From assembly GCA_012521995.1 (NCBI GenBank), contig JAAYLH010000076.1, forward strand, positions 1 through 43,448: DNA of 43,448 nt, in the 5' to 3' direction. This document shows positions 1-8,866 of the stretch, piece by piece. The translations under genes and the position numbers were made by a program. Below the pieces are notes generated by a model. It had not been told where the DNA came from, made no database searches, and worked only from the letters and a program-made list of their open reading frames with translations. Numbering within the stretch: the stretch's first letter is position 1; every line of letters starts with the position of its first letter. This DNA comes from Bacteroidales bacterium (GTDB lineage Bacteria > Bacteroidota > Bacteroidia > Bacteroidales > UBA7960).

Positions 1-29
1 TCCTGAGCCAGGATCAAACTCTCCATTGT
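1..29 (-). rRNA. rrs: 16S ribosomal RNA, 5' end only (partial)
   Basis: The reverse complement of bases 3-22 is the universal bacterial 27F site (AGAGTTTGATCCTGGCTCAG), which begins at E. coli 16S position 8. By that alignment the mature 5' end lies near base 29. The rest of the gene runs off the left edge of the window. The identity is certain; the exact 5' processing point is inferred. Confidence 0.96.
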
Positions 30-185
30 TTCTAAATTTCTCTAGACAATATGTAAGTACTGTCCCGACTCTTATTTTCCTCTGGTTCGTTAATCAACAC
101 TAAAGTCAATCAACGGGTATTTTTTTTGCGCTACTTTTTGGCTTTCCCAATTTCTCAAAGATCGTTTCCCCGCATTTGGGGAGTG

Positions 186-215
186 CAAAGGTAAATACTT
201 TTTATTATAAACAAA
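186..215 (-). promoter_or_regulatory. rRNA operon promoter P2 (downstream)
   Basis: On the minus strand TTTG (212-215) is followed after 18 nt by TACCTTTG (186-193), again the Bacteroidota promoter pattern. The context resembles P1: both have a GCAAAGnTAAATACTTTT-like core on the plus strand. This suggests tandem promoters that arose by duplication. Confidence 0.75.
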
Positions 216-273
216 TAAAAAGTTGAAAAAATTAAAAAGATCGTGTTTTTGGATTACCCTTGCGAAGGGAATG

Positions 274-303
274 CAAAGTTAAATACTTTTCAGTTTTCAG
301 CAA
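274..303 (-). promoter_or_regulatory. rRNA operon promoter P1 (upstream)
   Basis: On the minus strand TTG (301-303) is followed after 19 nt by TAACTTTG (274-281). This matches the Bacteroidota pattern of a -33 TTG/TTTG and a -7 TAnnTTTG. It lies about 245 nt before the mature 16S end. Confidence 0.7.
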
Positions 304-358
304 GGGTTTTTTTGAAAAAATATTCAGCCCCTTATCATCCCGGCCATCTAGCTGAACC

Positions 359-1327
359 TCAATCCACAAGCTTATCAACAATGGACTCTACCGAAATTCC
401 TTCGGCCTCAGCTTTATAATTCCTGACGATCCTGTGACGCAGGATGGAATAAGCGATTGCATTCACATCTTCAATATCAGGAGAATACTTGCCGTGGATT
501 GCCGCATGAGCCTTTGCTCCAATGATCAGATATTGGGATGCCCTGGGACCAGCTCCCCAGCTAATGTAATCATTGGCCATTTCATGTGCTCTTGCAGTCT
601 TGGGACGAGTGCGTGCAGCGAGGTTTACTGCATATTCCATTACATTATCGGCAACAGGAACTCTCCTGATCAGATCCTGGAAAAAAAGAATTTCTTCAGC
701 GCTTAAAACAATCTTAAGAGCAGTCTTGCGGTCAGAAGTGGTATTCCTAACCACCTCTATTTCCTGTTCAAAACTAGGGTAATCTAGCATGACATTAAAC
801 ATGAAACGGTCAAGCTGCGCTTCAGGCAAGGGGTAAGTCCCCTCCTGCTCAATAGGGTTCTGGGTAGCCAGCACAAAAAAAGGATCATCGAGCTTGTAAG
901 TGTTGCCAGCAGCCGTAACCGAACGCTCCTGCATAGCTTCAAGCAATGCCGATTGCGTTTTAGGGGGGGTCCGGTTTATTTCATCAGCAAGGAGGATATT
1001 GGCAAACAATGGTCCTTTGATAAACCTAAAATTCCTCGTCTCATCCAATATTTCAGTTCCAATAATATCGGAAGGCATCAAGTCAGGGGTAAATTGTATC
1101 CGGCTGTATTTAAGGCCCAGGACCTGGGCTATAGTATTAACGAGAAGGGTCTTTGCCAAACCGGGGACCCCGACCAGCAAACAATGCCCACGGCTGAAAA
1201 TACTAATCAGGACATTTTTTACAACTTCATCCTGACCTACAATGACTTGCGAAATCTCATCCCTGAGATCCTGATATTTTACAGCCAGTGCTTCCAGGGC
1301 TTCAACGTCATTCGAGAATTTTTGCAT
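359..1327 (-). CDS. MoxR-family AAA+ ATPase
   Basis: AAA+ ATPase of the MoxR (AAA_3) family, 322 residues. These proteins act as chaperones for von Willebrand factor A proteins or in maturation of enzyme complexes. Visible motifs are Walker A GVPGLAKT (about 53-60), Walker B with Asp-Glu (about 115-116) in ILLADEINR, sensor ATQNP (about 154-158) and the LPEAQLDRF arginine-finger region. The open frame extends to a TTG at 1345, but the first ATG is at 1327, which leaves a 21-nt gap after the upstream SurA-like gene. It is the last gene of the guaB-to-moxR run. The usual DUF58/BatA partners are not next to it; a BatA-like gene lies at the far end of the window. The substrate is unknown. Confidence 0.93.
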   Translation of the reverse strand: MQKFSNDVEALEALAVKYQDLRDEISQVIVGQDEVVKNVLISIFSRGHCLLVGVPGLAKTLLVNTIAQVLGLKYSRIQFTPDLMPSDIIGTEILDETRNFRFIKGPLFANILLADEINRTPPKTQSALLEAMQERSVTAAGNTYKLDDPFFVLATQNPIEQEGTYPLPEAQLDRFMFNVMLDYPSFEQEIEVVRNTTSDRKTALKIVLSAEEILFFQDLIRRVPVADNVMEYAVNLAARTRPKTARAHEMANDYISWGAGPRASQYLIIGAKAHAAIHGKYSPDIEDVNAIAYSILRHRIVRNYKAEAEGISVESIVDKLVD

Positions 1328-1348
1328 AATACGGTTTTGTAACAAAAA

Positions 1349-2701
1349 TTAGGGCTCTTTCACCCAGTCAAGCTCAAAGGAACAGCCCCTGAACTTTTCA
1401 TGAATAAAGACATATGTATTGGGAAGCCTGCGATTAATCCAGGCCTCGGTTGCTTTTCGTTTCTTCTCATCAAGGGCAAGTTGCTGGATATAATCATAAT
1501 CCTGCTGTAAGTTACCCCTATGGGGATCTGTACGGCTTTGCAGCTGAACAATGCGGAAAGCCTGTTGTCCTTCTTCCGTCATCATGCCAATGGGTGCAGA
1601 AACTGCCCCCACCTCCAGTTGATCAATAACAAAAAAAAGGTTCGGTTCAATCTCCTCACTTTTGAAACGTGTGGTTCCAGTATACGGATTAACCATAAGC
1701 CCCTGGTTGATTTTACCTGGATCATCTGAAAACTTCAGCGCTGCTTCCGCAAAAGTCATTTCACCGCCCTCGATAAGCGTTCGAATGCTATCCAATTCTT
1801 GACGGGCAGCCATCAAATCGAGCGGGGAAACTTTTGGCAGAAGCAGGATGTGACGAACATTGAATTGCTCACCCCTACGTTCAATCATTTGTATCAGGTG
1901 GTATCCTGCTTCAGTTTCCACAATATCCGAAAGCTCTCCGGGCCTCAAATTAAAAGCCGCTGCTTCAAATTCAGGATAAAGCTCTCCCCGACCAAAGAAA
2001 CCAAGCTCTCCTCCCCTGCGAGCGGATCCAGGATCTTCTGAATAAAGGATCGCAAGGGTAGAAAAACTCTCCCCATTAATTACCCTTTGCTTAAACTCTT
2101 CCAGACGGCTCTTAACCTCGGCTATTTCTTCAGGCTGTACTGGCGGCTTTTTAACAATCTGACCCAGCACCAGTTCACTCTCAACCATTGGAATGCTGTC
2201 TTCCGGCAATCGGTTAAAGAAAATTCTGACCTCTGAAGGGGTTACCTTCACGTTGGCGGTGATCTTTCCTTCCATTTGCTGGCTAAGTTCCTGCTCACGC
2301 ACTATATCACGGAATTCCTCTTTCAATTCGTCTACACTTTTCCCATAATAGGCCTCCAGCTTTTCGCGGCTTCCTATCTGGGCAATGAAATAACGAAGCC
2401 TGCGCTCAAGAACCTGTTCAACCATCTCATCACTCACCTCAAGGCTGTCAAGCACTGCCTGATTGTATAACAATTTCTGGTAAAGCATGTCATCCAAAAT
2501 GGCACATTCAGGATTCGGCCCCAAGTTCATTCCCTGGGCCTGTAATTGCCTGCTTTGGTTCACAATGTCCGATTCAAGAATCGCACTGTTCCCAACAACG
2601 GCAACAATCTGATCTATTACAACCTTTTCCTGCGCCTCAACCGGAAAAATGCCACTCAAATGAATTGACAGGAAAAAAATTGGAAACAGTAATTTTTTCA
2701 T
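1349..2701 (-). CDS. SurA-like periplasmic peptidyl-prolyl isomerase/chaperone
   Basis: A 450-residue secreted folding factor of the SurA/parvulin family. It starts with a signal peptide (about residues 1-24, ending VEAQ), then a helical SurA N-terminal region. A recognisable rotamase domain follows at about 170-275, with SEDPGSARRGGELGFFGRG and the closing AGYHLIQM. A second, weaker parvulin-like module begins near FNVRHILL (about 280). Family members escort outer-membrane proteins through the periplasm and may isomerise prolyl bonds. The start is ATG at 2701, 24 nt after the preceding gene. It is one of three consecutive genes of this class and is the one most like SurA in size and layout. 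Confidence 0.9.
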   Translation of the reverse strand: MKKLLFPIFFLSIHLSGIFPVEAQEKVVIDQIVAVVGNSAILESDIVNQSRQLQAQGMNLGPNPECAILDDMLYQKLLYNQAVLDSLEVSDEMVEQVLERRLRYFIAQIGSREKLEAYYGKSVDELKEEFRDIVREQELSQQMEGKITANVKVTPSEVRIFFNRLPEDSIPMVESELVLGQIVKKPPVQPEEIAEVKSRLEEFKQRVINGESFSTLAILYSEDPGSARRGGELGFFGRGELYPEFEAAAFNLRPGELSDIVETEAGYHLIQMIERRGEQFNVRHILLLPKVSPLDLMAARQELDSIRTLIEGGEMTFAEAALKFSDDPGKINQGLMVNPYTGTTRFKSEEIEPNLFFVIDQLEVGAVSAPIGMMTEEGQQAFRIVQLQSRTDPHRGNLQQDYDYIQQLALDEKKRKATEAWINRRLPNTYVFIHEKFRGCSFELDWVKEP

Positions 2702-2725
2702 TTAATTTGCGAATTTTATAAAAAT

Positions 2726-3625
2726 TTACTCGTATTTAAAGATCTCAACCTGACCACGGTCAATCGCATCCTGTAAAATTTCATTCCTTATCCTGTTGAT
2801 CAGCTCATGTCTCCGCTGATTTAAAAGGATACTGCGAATATTATCACGTTCAAAGGATAGCGGCGATACCCCCCCCTGTAACTGGTAGTCGTGGATCTTT
2901 ACAAAATACCTGAAATTCTCATCCTTGACTTCCACAAACTTATTGGAATGGAGATAACTTTCAGGATTTGAAACTTTTAGGGGAACTTCACGGAGCAGAT
3001 CATTGAAAATTAACCATGAATCAGACCCTGTGAAATAAGTAGCAGCATTCTGAACACAGTATTCCTCTATCAAAGCTGCTTCATCAGGCCCATCAGAGCG
3101 GAATAGCCGAATGAATTTATTCAGTTCTGGCGCATCCATTGGGAGTTTTACATAATCTGCCTTTACGATGGCATCACGAAGCCTGAAATCCTCCTTATAC
3201 TCCTGGTAATATTCAGCTAATTGACGCTCTGTAACCACGGTATCCAGTTGCTCCCTGACCAACTCATTCTCATAGGAAAAAGAAATCAGTGAATGGCGAT
3301 ACTCCTCGATCTGACGTTCAAAATTCTGCTTATCTGCAGGGAGTTTTTTCCTGGCCTCCTGGAAAAAAACCTGCTTGCTGACCCAGGAATTAATAAACCG
3401 TTCCACTATGACTGCACTGTCCTGGGGTGTTACATTGGCAGGCAATATCTGCCTGATATCAGAAGGCAAAAGATAAACATTGTTCACCCTGGCAACGTAG
3501 GACTGACCGGAATCCGTCTTATTCCGCTTGCACGAAACCAGTTGCAAGCCGATTATTAACAACAAAAACAGGACCAATACTTGCTTGATCCCAAAGATTA
3601 TTTTTAACCGTTTCAACAATTCCAC
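2726..3625 (-). CDS. SurA-N-like periplasmic lipoprotein, no clear parvulin domain
   Basis: A 299-residue protein with a hydrophobic N-terminus and a lipobox ending LVSC, so the predicted lipidated cysteine is Cys32. The body is helical and charged, with the SurA-N-type layout (VNNVYLLPSDIRQ, then long helices). The parvulin signatures present in both neighbours (a GGDLG/GGELG-like loop and a GYHII/GYHLI-like strand) are missing. It is therefore probably a chaperone-only member of the set. No ATG is available near the 5' end; GTG at 3625 is the likely start, 19 nt after the upstream gene's stop codon. The function is inferred from distant resemblance and the two flanking parvulin genes. Confidence 0.7.
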   Translation of the reverse strand: MELLKRLKIIFGIKQVLVLFLLLIIGLQLVSCKRNKTDSGQSYVARVNNVYLLPSDIRQILPANVTPQDSAVIVERFINSWVSKQVFFQEARKKLPADKQNFERQIEEYRHSLISFSYENELVREQLDTVVTERQLAEYYQEYKEDFRLRDAIVKADYVKLPMDAPELNKFIRLFRSDGPDEAALIEEYCVQNAATYFTGSDSWLIFNDLLREVPLKVSNPESYLHSNKFVEVKDENFRYFVKIHDYQLQGGVSPLSFERDNIRSILLNQRRHELINRIRNEILQDAIDRGQVEIFKYE

Positions 3626-3644
3626 GCTGGTAGTTTAATTTTTC

Positions 3645-5654
3645 TTAAAACTTCAGGTCTTTCAGCAATTCGTGGTTAACCACAATATCATATTTACTGC
3701 GAAGAGATTCAACCCATTGTTTTTCCAGGTAATTCTGATAATCGGCTATTAAGATCCCACGAATCTCGTCAAGCTTCTTGGGCTGGGATGGAACAACCTC
3801 ATGCACATGGACGATGACAAATTGGCCTTTATATTCAAAAGGTTTTCCTATTCCTGGTTCCCAGGCTGCATAGCCAATCAATTCCTCATCTTCCTGTGAG
3901 AAAACCCCCTTGCGGGCAGTAATATTCAGTGTGGAGGCAGGGTTGACTTGCTCAAGCACATGCCTATGGTCCAATCCCTTTCGCGTTGCTCTTACAATCT
4001 CTCGGCGCGAACGTTTAGCCAATCGCTCATCGGAAAAAACATAAATGGTAGCATCCAGGCGGTCAGGCCAGAGATAATCATTTTGATGCTGGTTAAAATA
4101 TGATTTCAAACCCAGACTGTCCTCTACAGCTTTTGTCCATACAAGTTTGTCTGTGAGTTCAAAGAGCAGGATCCCGTCATGATATTCCTTCATAATGGCT
4201 TGAAACTCCGGGTACTTTTTCTCAAGCCTGGCATTTTCAAATGCAAGAATCCTTTGGTTTACATAACTGCCGTACATAACACCAACATATGTGCCAATGG
4301 CTTCAGGGGTTCTCATCCCCTGGCTTTGCCCCAGGTATTCTGCAAAATCCTTCTGGCTGACCTCCAGCCCTGCAAAAGAAAACAGCACTTCATTCATTTC
4401 TGCAGCCATGCCGGGATCCCATTTACGTTCAAAAATGGATTCGTCAACAACCCCCACGATTTCCTGGAGAGCTTGTGTGCTTTCCTTGAAATGATATTCT
4501 TTCTTCAGTCTTTCAATAACAACCTCCTGGCTTAGCTCTGATCTGCTGTCACGCGATATTCTGTTTTTAAGTTCCAGGGCAACATCTTCAAATGCTCCTG
4601 GAGGGGTCTTCTCAATCAATTTAATGATATGCCAGCCATACTGGGTTAGGATGGGCGGGGTGGTCTGGCCTACAGTATTCAAGTTGTGAATAGCCTTGAT
4701 AAATTCAGGAACCATACGGTTGGAGGTAAAGGGTGGCATCTCCCCATTGCGGCGACCCGATGAACGGTCATCCGAAAACTGGTCAGCAAGTTCACCAAAA
4801 TCTTCGCCCGCCAAAACCTTTTCATAGACTTCCTGGCTGCGCTTGTAAGCCTCTTCCTTTGTTTGTGCATCACTCCCGGGCGAAAACATGGTCATGATGT
4901 GTGCCACATGCGCCCGCCCCATGGCAGGAAGCCGATCGGTCACCTGGATAATATGATATCCAAAAGAGGTCCTTACAGGAAGCGATACTTCTCCAACAGG
5001 AGTGTTATAGGCTGCGGTTTCAAACGGATAGACCATGTCGAGCACGGTAAAGTAGCCCAGGTCGCCTCCATTACCCCGCATGGCAGGGCGGTTGGCAGTA
5101 CTGGACTGGTCACGTGCCGAAGGGTCATCTGACTCTTCCCTAGCCACCTTGTCAAAAGGCTCACCGCTAATCACCCTTTGACGGATACGCATGATCCGTT
5201 CCCAGGCTGCCAGCGTGTCTTCGGGGCTGCTATGCTGCCCCAGGTTAACCAGGATATGCGAAGCCCTTATGTCGAATTGCAAACGCTCATAAGCCTCCTG
5301 CAATAGATGCTCGGTAACTTCCTGGTCCGTGAGATATGGCTTGGCCAATTGCTCTCGATATCCAGCAAGTTCCTGCCTGAAAACAGCATTGGTATCCATG
5401 CCCAGGTGAATGGCTTCCAGCACTTTAAGGTTGAAGTTTATGTACAATTCCAGGTATTCTTCAACCGATTTGGGATCGGCAACCTGCATGCTCAGGTTAT
5501 TCTTGCGGTATGCCGATTCAAACTCTGATAAGGTTACTGAACGGCCATTCATTTGAATCAGAACCGGGTCATTATTTTCAGCTTTTGCACTGAACCCATG
5601 AAACAACAGGGGCAAAAAGAAACAAAGAACAACAACAGCCTTCAGATTTTTCAT
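3645..5654 (-). CDS. Large parvulin-type periplasmic peptidyl-prolyl isomerase
   Basis: About 669 residues. Starting at the ATG at 5654 gives a normal signal peptide (MKNLKAVVV... to FSAKAEN). The longer open frame to 5765 would overlap guaB and bury this signal, so I reject it. After a SurA-N-like helical part there are two parvulin domains. The first begins at RASHILV and holds GNGGDLGYFTVLDMVYPFE and SFGYHIIQV. The second begins at AHVAHIM and holds FSDDRSSGRRNGEMPPF and YGWHIIKLIE. A long C-terminal helical region follows, longer than E. coli SurA and closer to PpiD/PrsA-like architectures, though without a membrane anchor. It is expected to be periplasmic and to help outer-membrane protein folding. 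It is second in the guaB-led run, 37 nt after guaB. Confidence 0.9.
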   Translation of the reverse strand: MKNLKAVVVLCFFLPLLFHGFSAKAENNDPVLIQMNGRSVTLSEFESAYRKNNLSMQVADPKSVEEYLELYINFNLKVLEAIHLGMDTNAVFRQELAGYREQLAKPYLTDQEVTEHLLQEAYERLQFDIRASHILVNLGQHSSPEDTLAAWERIMRIRQRVISGEPFDKVAREESDDPSARDQSSTANRPAMRGNGGDLGYFTVLDMVYPFETAAYNTPVGEVSLPVRTSFGYHIIQVTDRLPAMGRAHVAHIMTMFSPGSDAQTKEEAYKRSQEVYEKVLAGEDFGELADQFSDDRSSGRRNGEMPPFTSNRMVPEFIKAIHNLNTVGQTTPPILTQYGWHIIKLIEKTPPGAFEDVALELKNRISRDSRSELSQEVVIERLKKEYHFKESTQALQEIVGVVDESIFERKWDPGMAAEMNEVLFSFAGLEVSQKDFAEYLGQSQGMRTPEAIGTYVGVMYGSYVNQRILAFENARLEKKYPEFQAIMKEYHDGILLFELTDKLVWTKAVEDSLGLKSYFNQHQNDYLWPDRLDATIYVFSDERLAKRSRREIVRATRKGLDHRHVLEQVNPASTLNITARKGVFSQEDEELIGYAAWEPGIGKPFEYKGQFVIVHVHEVVPSQPKKLDEIRGILIADYQNYLEKQWVESLRSKYDIVVNHELLKDLKF

Positions 5655-5691
5655 AAAACCAAATTTTTCTAATAACGTATTTATTCGTTTT

Positions 5692-7164
5692 TTATGATCT
5701 GCTGTAATTGGGCGCTTCACGAGTGATTTGGACATCGTGGACATGGCTTTCCCTGATGCCTGCATTGGTGATCCTCATGAAACGCGCTTGTTGCAATGCC
5801 TGGATATTGGACGCCCCGCAATAACCCATACCTGCACGCAAGCCTCCTACCATCTGGTGGACCACCTCCGAAAGGGTCCCCTTATAGGGTACACGTCCCA
5901 CAATACCTTCGGGGACAAGTTTTTTTATATCGTCTTCAACATCCTGGAAGTAACGGTCCTTTGAACCCTGAGCCATGGCCTCTATGGAGCCCATGCCACG
6001 GTAGGTTTTGAATTTCCTGCCTTCAAAAATGATGGTCTCTCCCGGTGACTCCTCCACCCCTGCAAACAAGGAACCTGCCATGATGGATGAAGCCCCTGCT
6101 GCAATTGCCTTTACAATATCACCCGTATAACGGATCCCTCCATCAGCGATGATGGGTATCCCTGTGCCATGAAGGGCTTTGGCCACTTCATACACTGCTG
6201 AAAGCTGGGGAACGCCAACGCCGGCTATTATTCGCGTGGTACAAATACTCCCTGGCCCTATACCAACCTTTACTGCATCAACATTCACTTTGATAAGGTC
6301 ACGGGCAGCTTCCGCAGTGGCAATGTTGCCCACAACCAGATCCAGGGAAGGGAAGCGCGACTTCACCCTCCTGGCCATTTCCAGGACTCCTTTCGAGTGC
6401 CCGTGGGCCGTGTCAATAACCACACAGTCCACCCCTGCCTTCTCCAGGGCTTCAACCCGTTCAAGGGTGTCTCCGGTGACTCCTACAGCAGCAGCAACCC
6501 TTAAACGACCCCGTTGGTCCTTACAGGCATTGGGCCGCTCCTTAATTTTGATGATATCACGGTAGGTGATCAGCCCAACCAGCCTGTATTCAGCATCCAC
6601 TACAGGAAGCTTTTCTATCTTATGCTCTTGCAGGATTTCCTCAGCATTTTCAAAATCAATGAACTCATCGGTGGTGATAAGGTTCTCGCGGGTCATCACT
6701 TCCACGATGGGCTTGCTGGGGTTCTTCTCAAACCGCAAGTCACGGTTGGTCAGGATTCCCACCAGGCGGTTTTGGTCATTCACCACAGGAATACCCCCGA
6801 TGTTGAATTCTTTCATAATTTTTAATGCATCTCCAATCAGCGCCCCTTCGTTCAGGGTGATGGGGTCAATGATCATCCCGTTTTCAGAACGCTTCACCTG
6901 CCTTACCTTTGCCGCCTGATCCTCAATGGTCATGTTCTTATGCAATACACCGATGCCGCCTTCCTGGGCTATGGCAATGGCCATACGCGACTCAGTTACG
7001 GTATCCATGGCTGCAGAAACCACCGGTATCTTTAGCCTGATGTTCCGCGTAAAACTTGAACTGATATCAACCTGGCGAGGCAATATCTCTGAATAGGCGG
7101 GAATTAACAAAACATCATCATACGTCAATCCCTGGCCTGCAAATTTCTGGTCGTCGTGGAGCAT
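5692..7164 (-). CDS. guaB: Inosine-5'-monophosphate dehydrogenase
   Basis: Converts IMP to XMP with NAD+, the committed step of guanine nucleotide synthesis in the cytoplasm. Its 490 residues are the usual length. The TIM-barrel start ([11 protein letters not shown]), two CBS domains inserted at about 96-210, and the catalytic loop GPGSICTTR with Cys308 are all visible. So are the phosphate-binding [11 protein letters not shown] and the flap [11 protein letters not shown] at 7164 is a clear start. It heads a minus-strand run of five closely spaced genes. The other four are envelope-folding genes and a MoxR ATPase, which is an unusual partnership for guaB. Confidence 0.98.
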   Translation of the reverse strand: MLHDDQKFAGQGLTYDDVLLIPAYSEILPRQVDISSSFTRNIRLKIPVVSAAMDTVTESRMAIAIAQEGGIGVLHKNMTIEDQAAKVRQVKRSENGMIIDPITLNEGALIGDALKIMKEFNIGGIPVVNDQNRLVGILTNRDLRFEKNPSKPIVEVMTRENLITTDEFIDFENAEEILQEHKIEKLPVVDAEYRLVGLITYRDIIKIKERPNACKDQRGRLRVAAAVGVTGDTLERVEALEKAGVDCVVIDTAHGHSKGVLEMARRVKSRFPSLDLVVGNIATAEAARDLIKVNVDAVKVGIGPGSICTTRIIAGVGVPQLSAVYEVAKALHGTGIPIIADGGIRYTGDIVKAIAAGASSIMAGSLFAGVEESPGETIIFEGRKFKTYRGMGSIEAMAQGSKDRYFQDVEDDIKKLVPEGIVGRVPYKGTLSEVVHQMVGGLRAGMGYCGASNIQALQQARFMRITNAGIRESHVHDVQITREAPNYSRS

Positions 7165-7189
7165 GGTGGGCGGTTTAGAAAATGAAATG

Positions 7190-7197
7190 CAAAAGTA
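7190..7197 (-). promoter_or_regulatory. Putative -7 element for guaB operon
   Basis: Minus-strand TACTTTTG fits TAnnTTTG. It lies 26 nt upstream of the guaB ATG, giving a leader of about 20 nt. No clear -33 TTG is visible at the right distance, so support is moderate. Confidence 0.45.
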
Positions 7198-7275
7198 TGA
7201 AATTTTATACAGATTGTCTTTTAAAAATTCCTAAAATCAAGGGAAACAGCGACCAACAGATCAGGATTTTAACGC

Positions 7276-8808
7276 TTAGTATACAAGGTTAACTACCCCG
7301 CTTTTTTCATAACCCTTGCCGCCGGGTACCTGGTAGCGCACTTGGTAAGTGTAGACCCCGGGCGACAATGTCCGCCCATCATAGCTCCCATCCCAGCCGA
7401 GTTCCGGGCTTGTGGAACTGAAAAGCTGCTGACCCCAGCGGTTGAAAATGTAAAGCTCGTACCCTTCAGGAGTAAAACCTTGAAAAACAGGCTTGAATAC
7501 AGTATTATCGGGATTTTGACTGTCTGGCCGCAAGGCATTGGGGATGAAAACCACTGGCTCAACCTCAATGGTCACATAATTCGATGAGATCGTCCTCAAA
7601 GGCTGTTCCTGCTCATACCCTTCTATTTTAAAAACAAACTTTCCGGCCATATCAGAGGGCGCATCAAAAACAAAGGATTGCATTTCTGTATCTACGACCC
7701 CGGGGACAAGCTCCCAATCCCCTTTTTCAGTCATCACCATCAGACGGTATAAAAATTGCAGGTCCGCAGGATAAAAATGCGACCAGGAAAAGTCAAAGGA
7801 TCTGGACTTATTCCCGGGCCCAACTTCCAGGAAAATACTCGAAAACACCCCCTCGGTCTCATAGCCGGGCAGCTCACATGCCCAGTCTTTCAGCCAGGCC
7901 TTCACCCTGTAAAACCAGGGACCCGATTGAATATCAGGAAAGTCCGTGAAGACCTCCGGGGGAAGCATCCCTGCAACCGTTTCATATCCCGTTCCCGCTT
8001 CCGTCGATCGGTCCACCTCATAATAAAAATCATCGGTATCCCCGGTCCCACTGAAAGAAACTTGAATCTCCTGATTTTCAACAACATCTACAAAGTCTAT
8101 CACAAAATATTCCAGTTGCGGGGGATTGTACCCAAAGGGCCTTACATTGGAAGTGGACGTATAACCGTTTTCGGAATTAAAGGATTGAATGCGGAAAAAA
8201 TGCTGCCCCGGCTCCAGACCCTCAAATGAATATTCCTGCAACTCATCACTGGTCGGGGGTTGATCAAAAGTTTCAATGATCTCAAAAGTCACACCATTAT
8301 TGGAATCCTGAAACCTTATAGAATCAAATGGAATATCTAAGGGTTCATTGTTTTGAGAAATTGAAGAAACTTTATAATTTAACCAGTTTAAAGTAATTTT
8401 ATTTGAACAAGGGTCTGTTTGTGGTTCCTCCAGAAAAATAGTACTGTGGGAATCTGAATAAAGGGTTGGACTATCCTCACTAAAAACCAGGTAATAACTT
8501 ACCGAACCCAGATTTGCATTTGCATTATTATCAATAAAATGGGTTATGGAAGGGTCCTCTATAGTATAAAAAACCTCATAAGTTCCCCCTTCCAATTGAC
8601 GATTGATTTTGATAAAATCAAAATTTTCAGACGTCTGAAGTGTCCACCCAATAACCACATTCCCTTCCCCACCCGGGAGTACACTTACCGAGTCAATCCT
8701 GAGAAAATCATCCGTCTGCCCAAAACTGTCAAATGCTCCAAGGCAAAAGATTCCCTGAAGTAATATAATTATTCCGAATATCCTGCTGATCTGTTTTGGT
8801 ATAATCAA
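7276..8808 (-). CDS. Secreted protein with type B type IX secretion C-terminal domain
   Basis: A 510-residue protein with an N-terminal hydrophobic signal (IFGIIILLQGIFCLG..., ending near FGQ). The middle is rich in beta strand and looks like fibronectin-type modules (for example FYYEVDRSTEAGTGYETV and WFYRVKAWLKDWACELPG). The last 90 residues carry the CHU_C / gliding-motility C-terminal pattern: FIPNALRPDSQNPDN, ELYIFNRWGQQLF, GWDGSYDGR, LSPGVYTYQV and a short final strand. Proteins with this tail cross the outer membrane by the type IX system and are secreted or surface attached. The only near-5' start codon is TTG at 8808; no in-frame ATG lies before the signal sequence. It may be monocistronic. 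The function of the body is unknown. Confidence 0.88.
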   Translation of the reverse strand: MIIPKQISRIFGIIILLQGIFCLGAFDSFGQTDDFLRIDSVSVLPGGEGNVVIGWTLQTSENFDFIKINRQLEGGTYEVFYTIEDPSITHFIDNNANANLGSVSYYLVFSEDSPTLYSDSHSTIFLEEPQTDPCSNKITLNWLNYKVSSISQNNEPLDIPFDSIRFQDSNNGVTFEIIETFDQPPTSDELQEYSFEGLEPGQHFFRIQSFNSENGYTSTSNVRPFGYNPPQLEYFVIDFVDVVENQEIQVSFSGTGDTDDFYYEVDRSTEAGTGYETVAGMLPPEVFTDFPDIQSGPWFYRVKAWLKDWACELPGYETEGVFSSIFLEVGPGNKSRSFDFSWSHFYPADLQFLYRLMVMTEKGDWELVPGVVDTEMQSFVFDAPSDMAGKFVFKIEGYEQEQPLRTISSNYVTIEVEPVVFIPNALRPDSQNPDNTVFKPVFQGFTPEGYELYIFNRWGQQLFSSTSPELGWDGSYDGRTLSPGVYTYQVRYQVPGGKGYEKSGVVNLVY

Positions 8809-8866
8809 AATTTAAGCCTCCAATGCAGTATGTACCCACGAATTTAATCCAAAATATCGAAAAAGC

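Larger units (their letters stand above)
30..358 (-). other. rRNA operon leader and promoter region
   Basis: This gene-free stretch lies between the moxR-like stop codon and the 16S 5' end. Read on the minus strand it holds two promoter-like modules (274-303 and 186-215) and then about 150 nt of AT-rich leader. No tRNA or ORF is seen. I found no convincing terminator between the MoxR gene and the first rRNA promoter. Confidence 0.7.

Noticed and set aside
3645-5765. Longer start of the large parvulin gene
   Set aside because: It would overlap guaB by 74 nt and place 37 residues before an obvious signal peptide. ATG 5654 is preferred.
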